Positions 26,123 through 33,857 of a stretch of 64,000 nt of DNA are shown in pieces. Location of the stretch: positions 3,328-67,327 of the forward strand of contig CAJTRO010000018.1 in NCBI GenBank assembly GCA_910579015.1. The letters are read 5' to 3'. Both the position numbers and the translations under genes were made by a program. Source of the stretch: an uncultured Dorea sp. GTDB lineage: Bacteria; Bacillota_A; Clostridia; Lachnospirales; Lachnospiraceae. The first letter of the stretch is position 1; each line of letters starts with the position of its first letter. The notes under the pieces were generated by a model that worked only from the letters and a program-made list of their open reading frames with translations, did not search any database and was not told the origin of the DNA.

Positions 26123-27208
26123 ATGGCAACAGTAGGCAGTACGCCGAAGACTATGAGGGCTTTGGCGGCATATGGGAAAGATGATTACAGGTTTGAAGAG
26201 GAGTATCCGGCGCCGGTATGCGGGGACGATGACATTATTATAAAGACAGAAGCCTGCGGGATCTGCGCGGGGGATTTGAAGTGCAGTCACGGGGCGTCAA
26301 TGTTCTGGGGCGATGAGACACAGCCTGCCTGGGTGAACCCTCCCTTTATTCCGGGGCATGAGTTCATGGGGCATATCGTGGAAATGGGAGAGAATGTAGA
26401 AGGATATGAGCTTGGAGAGCGGATCATTGCGGATCAGATCGTCCCCTGTGGGAAATGCAGGTTCTGCCAGGACGGTCATTACTGGATGTGCGAGCCTCAT
26501 AATATCCTGGGGTTTCAGCGGGAGAATAACGGCGGGATGGCGGAATATGTGAAGTATTCGAAGAACTGTGTGATCAGCAGGGTGCCCGAGGAAATGAGCC
26601 TGAATGACGCTCTTCTGATCGAACCCTACGGCTGTTCCAAACATGCGGTAGACAGGGCTTCCATTACGAATGAAGACGTTGTGGTAATCTCCGGCGCGGG
26701 GACGCTGGGGCTTGGGATGGTCACCTATGCAAGAATGAAGAATCCAAAGAAGCTGATCGTACTTGACATGCAGACGGGACGGCTTGAGAAAGCAAAGGAC
26801 TTTGGCGCGGATCTGGTATTCAATCCGGGAGAGACGGACGTAGATAAGGAAGTCAAGGCGTTGACGGGCGGATATGGCTGTGATATCTATATCGAGGCAA
26901 CCGGAAATCCGGCGAGCGTGGTACAGGGGCTTAAGATGATACGCAAATTAGGACGGTTCGTGGAGTTCAGCGTGTTCGGCAGTGAGACGACGGTGGACTG
27001 GTCCATCATCGGAGACCGGAAAGAACTGGATATCCTGGGCGCGCACCTGAGCCCGTATGCTTATCCGTTCGTGATCGAAAATATAATGAATGGGAAATTG
27101 AAGACAGAAGGCGTCGTATCTTCCATGTTCCCGATTGAAGAGTGGAAAAAGGGATTCGAATATGCAACCGGAAAATACGGGGATTTTAAGGTTGCACTTA
27201 CATTTTAA
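26123..27208 (+). CDS. Zinc-dependent MDR polyol dehydrogenase (erythritol/L-threitol dehydrogenase-like)
   Basis: A 361-residue medium-chain dehydrogenase. The catalytic zinc ligands are in EACGICAGDLK (Cys) and PGHEFMGHIVE (His, Glu). Four structural-zinc cysteines are in CGKCRFCQDGHYWMC. The NAD(P) site is GAGTLGLGMV with an acidic LDMQ after strand 2, favouring NAD. The inserts MFWGDE, QIVPCGKC and ILGFQRENNGGMAEY recall erythritol/L-threitol dehydrogenases rather than sorbitol dehydrogenase. AGGAGG sets the start at 26123. In the operon it would oxidise a polyol to the ketose used by the FGGY kinase. Confidence 0.88.
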   Translation: MATVGSTPKTMRALAAYGKDDYRFEEEYPAPVCGDDDIIIKTEACGICAGDLKCSHGASMFWGDETQPAWVNPPFIPGHEFMGHIVEMGENVEGYELGERIIADQIVPCGKCRFCQDGHYWMCEPHNILGFQRENNGGMAEYVKYSKNCVISRVPEEMSLNDALLIEPYGCSKHAVDRASITNEDVVVISGAGTLGLGMVTYARMKNPKKLIVLDMQTGRLEKAKDFGADLVFNPGETDVDKEVKALTGGYGCDIYIEATGNPASVVQGLKMIRKLGRFVEFSVFGSETTVDWSIIGDRKELDILGAHLSPYAYPFVIENIMNGKLKTEGVVSSMFPIEEWKKGFEYATGKYGDFKVALTF

Positions 27209-27223
27209 AAGGGAAGGTCTTCT

Positions 27224-28084
27224 ATGAAGAAGTATACGTTAGGACTGTATGAGAAAGCGATGCCGCCTGAACTTACCTGGAAAGAGAAGCTTATGACAGC
27301 AAAAGCGGCGGGGTATGATTTCCTGGAGATCAGCATTGATGAAACGGATGAAAAGATTTCGCGTCTGTATATGAGCAGAGAGGAGCTGATCCGCTTAAAG
27401 CAAATCATAGACGAGGCCGGATTCCCGATCGGAACCATGTGTCTGAGCGCGCACCGCCGGTATCCGATCGGCAGCAGTGACGAGAAGACGGCGGCCTATG
27501 GAATGGAGATCATGGAGCGTGCGGTAAGCTTTGCGGAGACGCTGGGGATCCGGATCATACAGCTTGCGGGCTATGATGTGTATTATGAGGAATCTACGCC
27601 TCTGACGGTCAGGCGCTTCGGAGAAAACCTTGAAAGGGCAGCAGAGATGGCGGCCAGGGCAGGGATCATGCTGGGCTTCGAGACGATGGAAACGGACTTC
27701 ATGAATACGGTAGGCAAGGCTGTGGATTATGTAAGGGCCATGAATTCGCCTTATCTGAATGTATATCCTGACGTCGGTAATATTACGAATGCGGCCTGTA
27801 AGTATTCTATAGATGTGGCGGAGGATATTAAGAAGGGGAATGGAAGGATCGTGGCGGCCCATTTGAAGGAGACAAGACCGGGAGTGTTCAGGGAGGTTCC
27901 GTTTGGGGAGGGGCATGTGGATTTTGAGCGTGTCATCAATGTGATGTGGAAGGTTGGAGTCAGAAGGTATGTGGTCGAGTTCTGGTATGTCGGAAATTCG
28001 GACTGGAAGGATATCCTGGTTTTAAACCGCAGAAAGATGGAGAGGATGCTTGCGAAGACAGCAAAGCAGACGGAGTATGGATAG
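27224..28084 (+). CDS. L-xylulose/L-ribulose 5-phosphate 3-epimerase (UlaE/SgbU-like)
   Basis: A 286-residue TIM-barrel protein of the AP-endonuclease-2 superfamily. MKKYTLGLYEKAMP at the start, SAHRRYPIGSSD, IQLAGYDVYYE, GFETMETDFMNT, YPDVGNIT, AHLKETRPGVFREVPFGEG and VEFWY follow the UlaE/SgbU pattern, including the metal ligands Glu, Asp, His and Glu. The family interconverts L-xylulose 5-phosphate and L-ribulose 5-phosphate. It follows the dehydrogenase by 15 bases. No L-ribulose 5-phosphate 4-epimerase is in the window; that step must be encoded elsewhere. Confidence 0.9.
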   Translation: MKKYTLGLYEKAMPPELTWKEKLMTAKAAGYDFLEISIDETDEKISRLYMSREELIRLKQIIDEAGFPIGTMCLSAHRRYPIGSSDEKTAAYGMEIMERAVSFAETLGIRIIQLAGYDVYYEESTPLTVRRFGENLERAAEMAARAGIMLGFETMETDFMNTVGKAVDYVRAMNSPYLNVYPDVGNITNAACKYSIDVAEDIKKGNGRIVAAHLKETRPGVFREVPFGEGHVDFERVINVMWKVGVRRYVVEFWYVGNSDWKDILVLNRRKMERMLAKTAKQTEYG

Positions 28085-28090
28085 TTCTAT

Positions 28091-28140
28091 AAGAAAGAGA
28101 CTGTTGGGAAATGCTGATTTCCGGCGGTTTCTTTCTTGCT
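28091..28140 (+). terminator. Terminator after the epimerase gene
   Basis: A long stem (AAGAAAG...CTTTCTT plus an inner GGGAAAT/ATTTCC arm with G-T pairs) around the loop GCTG is followed by a T-rich tail. It separates the catabolic genes from the ROK regulator. Confidence 0.65.
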
Positions 28141-28223
28141 TTGCAGATATTTTCAGCGCGCCTGTGGTTATAAATGTGCTGGTAAATTTTTATTAAAGAT
28201 GGTATGATAATCAATTAGGGGGA

Positions 28224-28241
28224 GCGGTAATATTTTACCGC
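28224..28241 (+). promoter_or_regulatory. Hairpin between ribosome site and start codon of the ROK gene
   Basis: GCGGTAA and TTACCGC are perfect inverted repeats around TATT. The only good ribosome site (GGGGGAG, 28218-28223 region) lies before the hairpin and the ATG 8 bases after it; folding would bring them to normal distance. The same repeat could be a DNA operator for autoregulation. Confidence 0.5.
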
Positions 28242-28249
28242 ATAATAAT

Positions 28250-29386
28250 ATGAAAAAAGAGAAAACAATCAGTATCAGTGAAATCAAACATAACAATAGA
28301 AGAATGATTTTGGAATACCTCAGAAAGCGTCATACACTCTCTCGGACAGATATTGTATATGACCTGCATATCAGTTTCCCGACTGTAATCCAGAATCTCC
28401 AATACCTGACTGAACTGGGCGTTGTAGATGATTCCAAGAGGATTTCCAACACGGGGGGCAGGAATGCTGTTGCATACACATTTCTACAGAATGCGAAGCT
28501 GGCTATAGGGGTTGATGTGGCGGAATTCCGTATCAAGGCTGTTCTGGTCAATCTTGCCGGGGAAGTGGTTGATATCATCCGCAGAGACAAAAAGTTCTGT
28601 ATGGAGGATGATTATCTGAGAGAGATCGGGCGTGTGGTGGATGAGATGGTGGAGAAGCATCAGATCAGTGCGGACCGTTTGCTTGGAGTGGGGATCGCTG
28701 TGCCGGGGATTGTGGACGAAGAGGGCGAGTATGTTGTTTACGGAGGAACGATGAATTTTACCGGCGCCAGGAAGGAGCAATTTACCAGGTATATAAAGTA
28801 TCCAAGCCGTCTGCTCCATGACGTCTATGCGGCGGGGTGTGCGGAGGCGTGGGGGAATCCGGAGGATGACAATGTATTCTACATCATGCTGAATAACACG
28901 ATCGGCGGATCGTTTAGGACCGGTGACAGTTTATATGTGGGGGATACCGGTAAGAGCGGAGAGATCGGCCATACGATGGTAGAGACACATGAGGGAAGGA
29001 CATGCTATTGCGGAAGACGGGGCTGTCTGGAGGTATACTGTAATGCGGTTCAGCTTGCGAAGCATACGGACGGGAAGCTTGATACCTTTTTCGACGGCAT
29101 ACGAAACGGGGATTCGAGGATGGAGGAAATCCTGGATGAATATCTGCGGTATCTGGCGGTGGCAATTAATAACGTGAGGCTGTTATTCAACTGCAAGATT
29201 GTCGTCGGGGGATATGTCGGGGCATATATGGAGCTGTTTAAGGAGAAGCTCATAGAGCATGTCAATGGGCTGAATCCTTTTGGCGAGGATGCGGCAGAGT
29301 ATCTGCTGTCCTGTAAATATAAGGTGGAATCTACGGCCGCGGGGGCGGGGATTGTCTTTATTGATGAATATTTGTATAATATTTGA
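28250..29386 (+). CDS. ROK-family transcriptional repressor
   Basis: A 378-residue regulator: an N-terminal winged HTH (HTLSRTDIVYDLHISFPTVI, residues about 24-44) and a C-terminal ROK domain (AIGVDVAEFRIKAVLVN, GVGIAVPGIVDEEG, IGHTMVETHEGRTC). The ROK zinc site CYCGRRGCLE is complete. It belongs to the XylR/NagC group that binds a free sugar and leaves an AT-rich palindrome. The neighbouring sugar operon has exactly such a palindrome over its promoter region. The kinase-type phosphate loop is altered (DVAEFRIK), so it should be a regulator, not a kinase. Confidence 0.92.
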   Translation: MKKEKTISISEIKHNNRRMILEYLRKRHTLSRTDIVYDLHISFPTVIQNLQYLTELGVVDDSKRISNTGGRNAVAYTFLQNAKLAIGVDVAEFRIKAVLVNLAGEVVDIIRRDKKFCMEDDYLREIGRVVDEMVEKHQISADRLLGVGIAVPGIVDEEGEYVVYGGTMNFTGARKEQFTRYIKYPSRLLHDVYAAGCAEAWGNPEDDNVFYIMLNNTIGGSFRTGDSLYVGDTGKSGEIGHTMVETHEGRTCYCGRRGCLEVYCNAVQLAKHTDGKLDTFFDGIRNGDSRMEEILDEYLRYLAVAINNVRLLFNCKIVVGGYVGAYMELFKEKLIEHVNGLNPFGEDAAEYLLSCKYKVESTAAGAGIVFIDEYLYNI

Positions 29387-29428
29387 TCTGGCGTTAGGTA
29401 GTGTAGAGCAGGAAGGGGATCGGGAACG

Positions 29429-30823
29429 ATGGGAAGCTATCTGAATCCGGGAAGCGGATTATTCGAGATGTCGCTGGGATCGGAGATATATGTTGACAAA
29501 AGCAGGCTGATTGAACAGACGAACCGCTGTGTCCGGACGCAGCAGAGGTATATGTGTGTCAGCAGACCGCGCAGATTCGGTAAATCTATGGCGCTTGATA
29601 TGCTTGCCGCATATTACGACAGGACAGAAGATACAGAAGAAATGTTTCAAGGACTGGTGATAAGCCATTCGGAATCGTACAGGAAGCATTTGAACAAATA
29701 TGATGTGATACGGATCAATATGCAGGAATTTTTAAGCGTCGCAAAGGATAAGGATGAGATGTTGAAAATGCTTAAGGATTACCTGAGTTTCGAATTGCTT
29801 GAATATTACATGGATATACAGTTCCGGGATGAGAAGAATCTGGTCCAGGTCATGAAAGATATATACAAGGTGACAAAGCGCTCGTTCGTTATCCTGATTG
29901 ACGAATGGGACTGTCTGTTCCGGGAATATCAGCAGGATAAGGATATGCAGAAGCAATATCTGGATTTTCTCCGGGCGTGGCTTAAGGATAAAGATTATGT
30001 TGCGCTTGTGTATATGACGGGAATTTTACCGATTAAGAAGTACGGCTCGCATTCGGCGCTGAATATGTTCGCGGAATATTCCATGACAGATCCGGGAAAT
30101 CTGGCAGAATTTTTTGGCTTTACAGAGGATGAAGTGAAGGCATTATGTGCAGAGTATGCCATGAATTATGAAGAAGCAGGGGCATGGTATAATGGATATC
30201 ATCTTTTGACACATGGGAAAGAGGGCAGCAGGATGTACGCGATGTACAGCCCCAGATCCATCCAGGAGGCAATGCTGAGGCATAAGTATGGGACCTACTG
30301 GAATCAGACAGAGACGTATGAGGCGTTGAAGGTTTATATCCAGATGAATATGGACGGCTTGAAGGATGCTGTTGTTAAGATGCTTGCGGGCGGGGAGGTT
30401 CCGGTTAATACAGGGACATTTGGTAATGATATGACAACCTTTGCGACGAAGGATGATGTGCTGACACTTCTGGTACATCTTGGATATCTGTCGTATGACA
30501 GTGAGAAGGGAACTGTGGCTATCCCCAATAAGGAAGTTGCGCAGGAGTATGTGAATGCGGTCAGTACGATGGATTGGCGTGAAGTGGCGGGAAAGGGATT
30601 TGCTGATATCTGTTTTATTCCGAGAAAGATACATGAGGATAAACCGGCAGTAGTGATCGAGCTTAAATGGGATAAGAGCGCGAAGGGTGCGATTGCACAG
30701 ATTCGGGAAAAAGGTTATGTAGATGCATTGAAAGAGTATCACGGGAATCTGATACTGGCAGGAATTAATTACGATAAAAAGACGAAGAAGCACAGTTGTG
30801 AGTTAGAAAAGAAGGATATATAA
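29429..30823 (+). CDS. AAA-ATPase-like / PD-(D/E)xK protein with internal deletion
   Basis: A 464-residue member of the abundant AAA-ATPase_like/PDDEXK_9 family of gut bacteria. The N-terminal part has YVDKSRLIEQ, the P-loop RPRRFGKSMALDML and Walker B FVILIDEWDCLF. The C-terminal nuclease part ends with GKGFADICFIPR, AVVIELKWDKSAKGAIAQI and GNLILAGINYDKKTKKH, i.e. D...ELKW. Family members usually have about 100 more residues between a MDWREV-type helix and GKGFAD; here MDWREVAGKGFAD is joined directly and in frame, so the middle of the nuclease region has been lost. ATPase and ExK residues remain, but folding of the C-terminal domain is doubtful. Function of the family is not established. 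Confidence 0.82.
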   Translation: MGSYLNPGSGLFEMSLGSEIYVDKSRLIEQTNRCVRTQQRYMCVSRPRRFGKSMALDMLAAYYDRTEDTEEMFQGLVISHSESYRKHLNKYDVIRINMQEFLSVAKDKDEMLKMLKDYLSFELLEYYMDIQFRDEKNLVQVMKDIYKVTKRSFVILIDEWDCLFREYQQDKDMQKQYLDFLRAWLKDKDYVALVYMTGILPIKKYGSHSALNMFAEYSMTDPGNLAEFFGFTEDEVKALCAEYAMNYEEAGAWYNGYHLLTHGKEGSRMYAMYSPRSIQEAMLRHKYGTYWNQTETYEALKVYIQMNMDGLKDAVVKMLAGGEVPVNTGTFGNDMTTFATKDDVLTLLVHLGYLSYDSEKGTVAIPNKEVAQEYVNAVSTMDWREVAGKGFADICFIPRKIHEDKPAVVIELKWDKSAKGAIAQIREKGYVDALKEYHGNLILAGINYDKKTKKHSCELEKKDI

Positions 30824-30863
30824 GTTAATCATACATTCCCGGGAGCGTGCTTTAGTCAAAAAG

Positions 30864-30906
30864 AAGGGGTTGTTGCGAAATGCTGTTTATACGCAACAAC
30901 CCTTTT
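30864..30906. terminator. Bidirectional terminator between convergent genes
   Basis: AAGGGGTTGTTGCG and CGCAACAACCCTT pair almost perfectly, with T-run on the plus strand and A/T-rich flank on the other. It serves the AAA-ATPase gene and the pilT end of the convergent pilus operon. Confidence 0.85.
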
Positions 30907-30911
30907 ATCTG

Positions 30912-31970
30912 TTACCGCAGTTTCTTGCCCAGCATATCCGGGTTAGTCGCATAAGACAAGGCTGTATCCCGGGAAATGATTCCGTTACTGTAGAGCCGTG
31001 CCAGACTGGTATCCATAGAGAACATATCCGGATTCGAGGAAGAGTACACAATACCTTCGATCTGCGGAATCTTGTTGTCACGGATCATGTTACGGATGGC
31101 CGGTGTAACGGTCATGAGCTCAAATGCAGGAACCATCGTCCCGTTTACGGTCGGGACTAACTGCTGCGACACTACAGCCTGGAGGACCATGGACAGCTGG
31201 ACGGCTATCTGGCGCTGCTGGCTGGACGGGAACACATCAATGATTCGGTCAATGGTGTTCGCGCTTCCTATGGTGTGCAGTGTCGAGAAGATCAGATGTC
31301 CGGTCTCGGCGGCAGTCATTGCAACCTGAATAGTCTCATAATCACGCATCTCGCCAAGCAGGATAACATCCGGGCTCTGACGAAGCGACGCACGCAGGGC
31401 GGTCACGTAACTCTCCGTATCTACATTGATCTCGCGCTGGCTGACGATGCTCTTCTTGTGCTGGTGAAGGAATTCCAGAGGATCCTCAAGCGTAATGATG
31501 TGCTTCTCAAAATTCTGGTTGATGTCGTCGATCATACAGGCAAGGGTAGTAGATTTACCGCTTCCGGCAGGACCGGTTACCAGTACCAGACCTTTGGAGA
31601 AACGCGCCAGCGACATAATACTGTCTGAAATACCAAGAGAAGCGGGATCAGGCAGGTTAAATGTGATGACACGGATGACCGCGGACAGAGAACCTCTCTG
31701 CTTGTATGCATTGACACGGAAACGGGACATGCCCGGAACCGCGAAGGAGAAATCGTCATCACCAGTCTCAAGCAATATATCCATGGAGCGGTTACCGGCG
31801 AGCTCATAGATATCCTTGATGATCTCCATGGTATCCTTTGGAAGCAGGCGTTCGCCGGTCTCCACGCCCATAGTGTTGTTCATACGCATAGATGCCGGAA
31901 GGCCGGCTATAATGAAGATATCAGAGGCATTGTTGTCGATTGCCTTCTGAAGCAGTTCTTTCGTGTTCAT
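30912..31970 (-). CDS. pilT: PilT-like type IV pilus ATPase
   Basis: A 352-residue secretion/retraction ATPase. The N-terminal PAS-like domain starts NTKELLQKAIDNNASDIFI. Walker A GPAGSGKST is at 133-141, the Asp box near ITLEDPLEF, Walker B DVILLGEMRD ends at 210 and the His box is STLHT (229-233). This is the PilT branch by length and the GEMRD motif. It is the last gene of the pilus-like operon. No PilB/GspE assembly ATPase lies in the window, so either it sits elsewhere or this protein powers both assembly and retraction. Confidence 0.93.
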   Translation of the reverse strand: MNTKELLQKAIDNNASDIFIIAGLPASMRMNNTMGVETGERLLPKDTMEIIKDIYELAGNRSMDILLETGDDDFSFAVPGMSRFRVNAYKQRGSLSAVIRVITFNLPDPASLGISDSIMSLARFSKGLVLVTGPAGSGKSTTLACMIDDINQNFEKHIITLEDPLEFLHQHKKSIVSQREINVDTESYVTALRASLRQSPDVILLGEMRDYETIQVAMTAAETGHLIFSTLHTIGSANTIDRIIDVFPSSQQRQIAVQLSMVLQAVVSQQLVPTVNGTMVPAFELMTVTPAIRNMIRDNKIPQIEGIVYSSSNPDMFSMDTSLARLYSNGIISRDTALSYATNPDMLGKKLR

Positions 31971-32034
31971 AGTTCAATCTCCCTTAATTATATTTATCAA
32001 TTGATGCGGATAGATTCGGCTGTTTGGCATTTTC

Positions 32035-32517
32035 TTACGGCTTAAAGAGGTTCAGCTGATCGTCACCGTTCCACTCGGAAGAAGCGATCTCCTTCCAAGA
32101 GGTAATCTTGTAGTACCCTTCCTGCATCTGTCCGGGTTTGTTCAGTGACAGAACAACCTTGAGAGACCGTTTTTCCGTTACCGGGACTTCGTATGTCACG
32201 GTAGGCGTCTCTTTGGAAAAATCTGCCGTAATACCGTTAAGGAGCGCTAATTGTCTGTCAGCGCTGGAGTAATAGCTGTCACGATTCCTGGTATATGTGT
32301 CGTGCAGGATCGTGTCGATCTCCTGAAGCGTTCTGGTGGCCGTATTCGAAGCCTCGTAGTAATCCTGATTATGCTGTGCAAGCTTCTGGCTGTAGTGGTA
32401 TTCGCTGACAGAACCAGATAATGACAACGTGGAAAATGTCACCAGGCACAGGACAATAAACGTCATGAGCAGTGACACAGATCCTATATTTGTTACGGGA
32501 AATGAAGGTTTTTTCAT
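32035..32517 (-). CDS. Small membrane-anchored protein of the pilus operon
   Basis: A 160-residue protein with one N-terminal membrane helix (residues 14-35, SVSLLMTFIVLCLVTFSTLSL) and an extracellular alpha-beta region ending in NLFKP. It lacks a clear prepilin GxxxxE site but has the short basic tail plus hydrophobic helix of PilX-like minor pilins. It lies between a pilin-like gene and pilT. No enzymatic motif is visible; a structural part or length regulator of the pilus is inferred from position. Confidence 0.72.
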   Translation of the reverse strand: MKKPSFPVTNIGSVSLLMTFIVLCLVTFSTLSLSGSVSEYHYSQKLAQHNQDYYEASNTATRTLQEIDTILHDTYTRNRDSYYSSADRQLALLNGITADFSKETPTVTYEVPVTEKRSLKVVLSLNKPGQMQEGYYKITSWKEIASSEWNGDDQLNLFKP

Positions 32518-32578
32518 GATAGAAAAACATCCTCTCTTAAAATGTGCATTAAGCAGTATATGCTGTAATGACTTTTTC

Positions 32579-33016
32579 TTAGTTCATATGCTGTCTGTAA
32601 GTATCCACCTTAAGACTGTAGATACACTCGGTATCGTCATTGGCGTAGAGCGCGATATCATAGGTCGTAACCCCTGTATCCTCTGGTGAAGAAGAGATAT
32701 CCAGGTGATACTGAGAATCGTCTTTTTTGCATGTCTGGAAATCTTCGTTAAAGTAGATAAAACCGCCGTCATCTGATAGATCGGAACCGGAATAGATCTC
32801 ATCAAGCTGTGCCGCCGGCTGTCCGCCCTGGCTCAGGATCTCGGCAACGGAACTGCACTGTCTTACCGCCATATCCAGTTCCTCGGTATCCGCTCCCATG
32901 TTGTGGGCCTTCACGAATAATTGCAGGCAGATGGCGCTTACAACAGAGAAGAACAGGATCGCTATGATAATCTCCATCAACAGAAGTCCGGAACGGCTGG
33001 ATGTCTGCTTTTTCAT
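32579..33016 (-). CDS. Type IV pilin-like protein
   Basis: A 145-residue protein with a class III signal: SSRSG-LLLMEIIIAILFFSVV, giving a G before the hydrophobic stretch and Glu at position 5 of the mature helix as in type IV pilins. The C-terminal domain is short and acidic with two cysteines (QTCKK, TECIY) that could form a disulfide. Its ATG overlaps the preceding TGA by 4 bases (ATGA). It should be cleaved by a prepilin peptidase, which is not encoded in this window. Confidence 0.78.
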   Translation of the reverse strand: MKKQTSSRSGLLLMEIIIAILFFSVVSAICLQLFVKAHNMGADTEELDMAVRQCSSVAEILSQGGQPAAQLDEIYSGSDLSDDGGFIYFNEDFQTCKKDDSQYHLDISSSPEDTGVTTYDIALYANDDTECIYSLKVDTYRQHMN

Positions 33017-33498
33017 TGGACGCTCCTTTCTGAGGTGATCAGGGAGCCTTCATGCCCCTGACTGTCAATGGTGGTAAACTGATAGAGATGGTCGTCAATC
33101 TGTGACATTGACAAAGTGTCGATCTCCATGATATTCTTGCCATTCTTAAGGGAAACGTCAGCATCATCTCTGGTAAACAGTTCCTTGAGCATCCCGTCGC
33201 AGGCATAGATATAAGTAGTGCATGGAATGCCGTTATAGTCGGCAGACAGGGCAAGACATTCGATATCTTCCAAGGTAGTGAGCGACAGCGCTCCGTCAGA
33301 ATCGTTCTGACGTATCTTCTCCGAGATATAGGACAGAGCCGTCCGGTTCTCGTCATTGGCCTGGAGCTGATCGGTGGTGGAGCCGTATATGTCTGCCGCC
33401 AGGATCAACACGACAAGCGAGGAAGCGGCAAATACAAAGAATAATGCAATTGGAAATATAAAGTCAATGACATGCCTGCTCCGTGTCTGGAATCGCAT
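33013..33498 (-). CDS. DUF4860-like pilus-operon protein
   Basis: A 161-residue protein with an N-terminal membrane helix (DFIFPIALFFVFAASSLVVLI) after a short basic tail, and an extracellular domain containing RTALSYISEKIRQND and CTTYIYACDG. The pattern corresponds to the DUF4860 family of Clostridia, found in the same type of gene cluster. ATG at 33498 follows directly on the TAG stop of the gene upstream, with GGAGGG as ribosome site. Probably a minor-pilin-like component; function unknown. Confidence 0.72.
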   Translation of the reverse strand: MRFQTRSRHVIDFIFPIALFFVFAASSLVVLILAADIYGSTTDQLQANDENRTALSYISEKIRQNDSDGALSLTTLEDIECLALSADYNGIPCTTYIYACDGMLKELFTRDDADVSLKNGKNIMEIDTLSMSQIDDHLYQFTTIDSQGHEGSLITSERSVQ

Positions 33499-33834
33499 CT
33501 ATCTGTCCCTCCTGTCTATAATGGTAACATCCGGTATAATATTACTGCCTAATACCTGATAATCAACGAAGAACTTTTCGTCATCATAGGTAAGACCATA
33601 GTTATCCTTCAGATATTGAAGACTCTCCGGATAGGCCCCCTCGATGGAATAGCAGTGAACAATCCCACGGTTAACAGCCTGCTCAAGAGTCTGGATTTCC
33701 TGGTCGTCTGTCTTATCTGAAACAATAGATGTTCCTGCTATGAACAGGGCAACGATGATCATAAAACAGACAATAGAAACAATAAAATTTCTTGATGTCC
33801 CACTGCTTTTCTGTGTTTCAAAACGATGTTTCAT
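33499..33834 (-). CDS. Small pseudopilin-like protein
   Basis: A 111-residue protein with one N-terminal membrane helix (NFIVSIVCFMIIVALFIAG) and a C-terminal part with LEQAVNRGIVHCYSIEGAYPESLQYL. The alternating helix followed by EGAYPESL resembles the core of GspG-type pseudopilins (YxxEGxYPxSL). The usual GF|xxxE cleavage motif is not evident. It sits between pilC and the DUF4860-like gene and is probably cotranscribed with both. Confidence 0.72.
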   Translation of the reverse strand: MKHRFETQKSSGTSRNFIVSIVCFMIIVALFIAGTSIVSDKTDDQEIQTLEQAVNRGIVHCYSIEGAYPESLQYLKDNYGLTYDDEKFFVDYQVLGSNIIPDVTIIDRRDR

Positions 33835-33857
33835 GTATATTACCTCCAGGATAATAC

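Noticed and set aside
29429..30823. Novel defence ATPase-nuclease
   Set aside because: The family is a very common multicopy group in gut bacteria, and this copy seems to have lost part of its nuclease domain.
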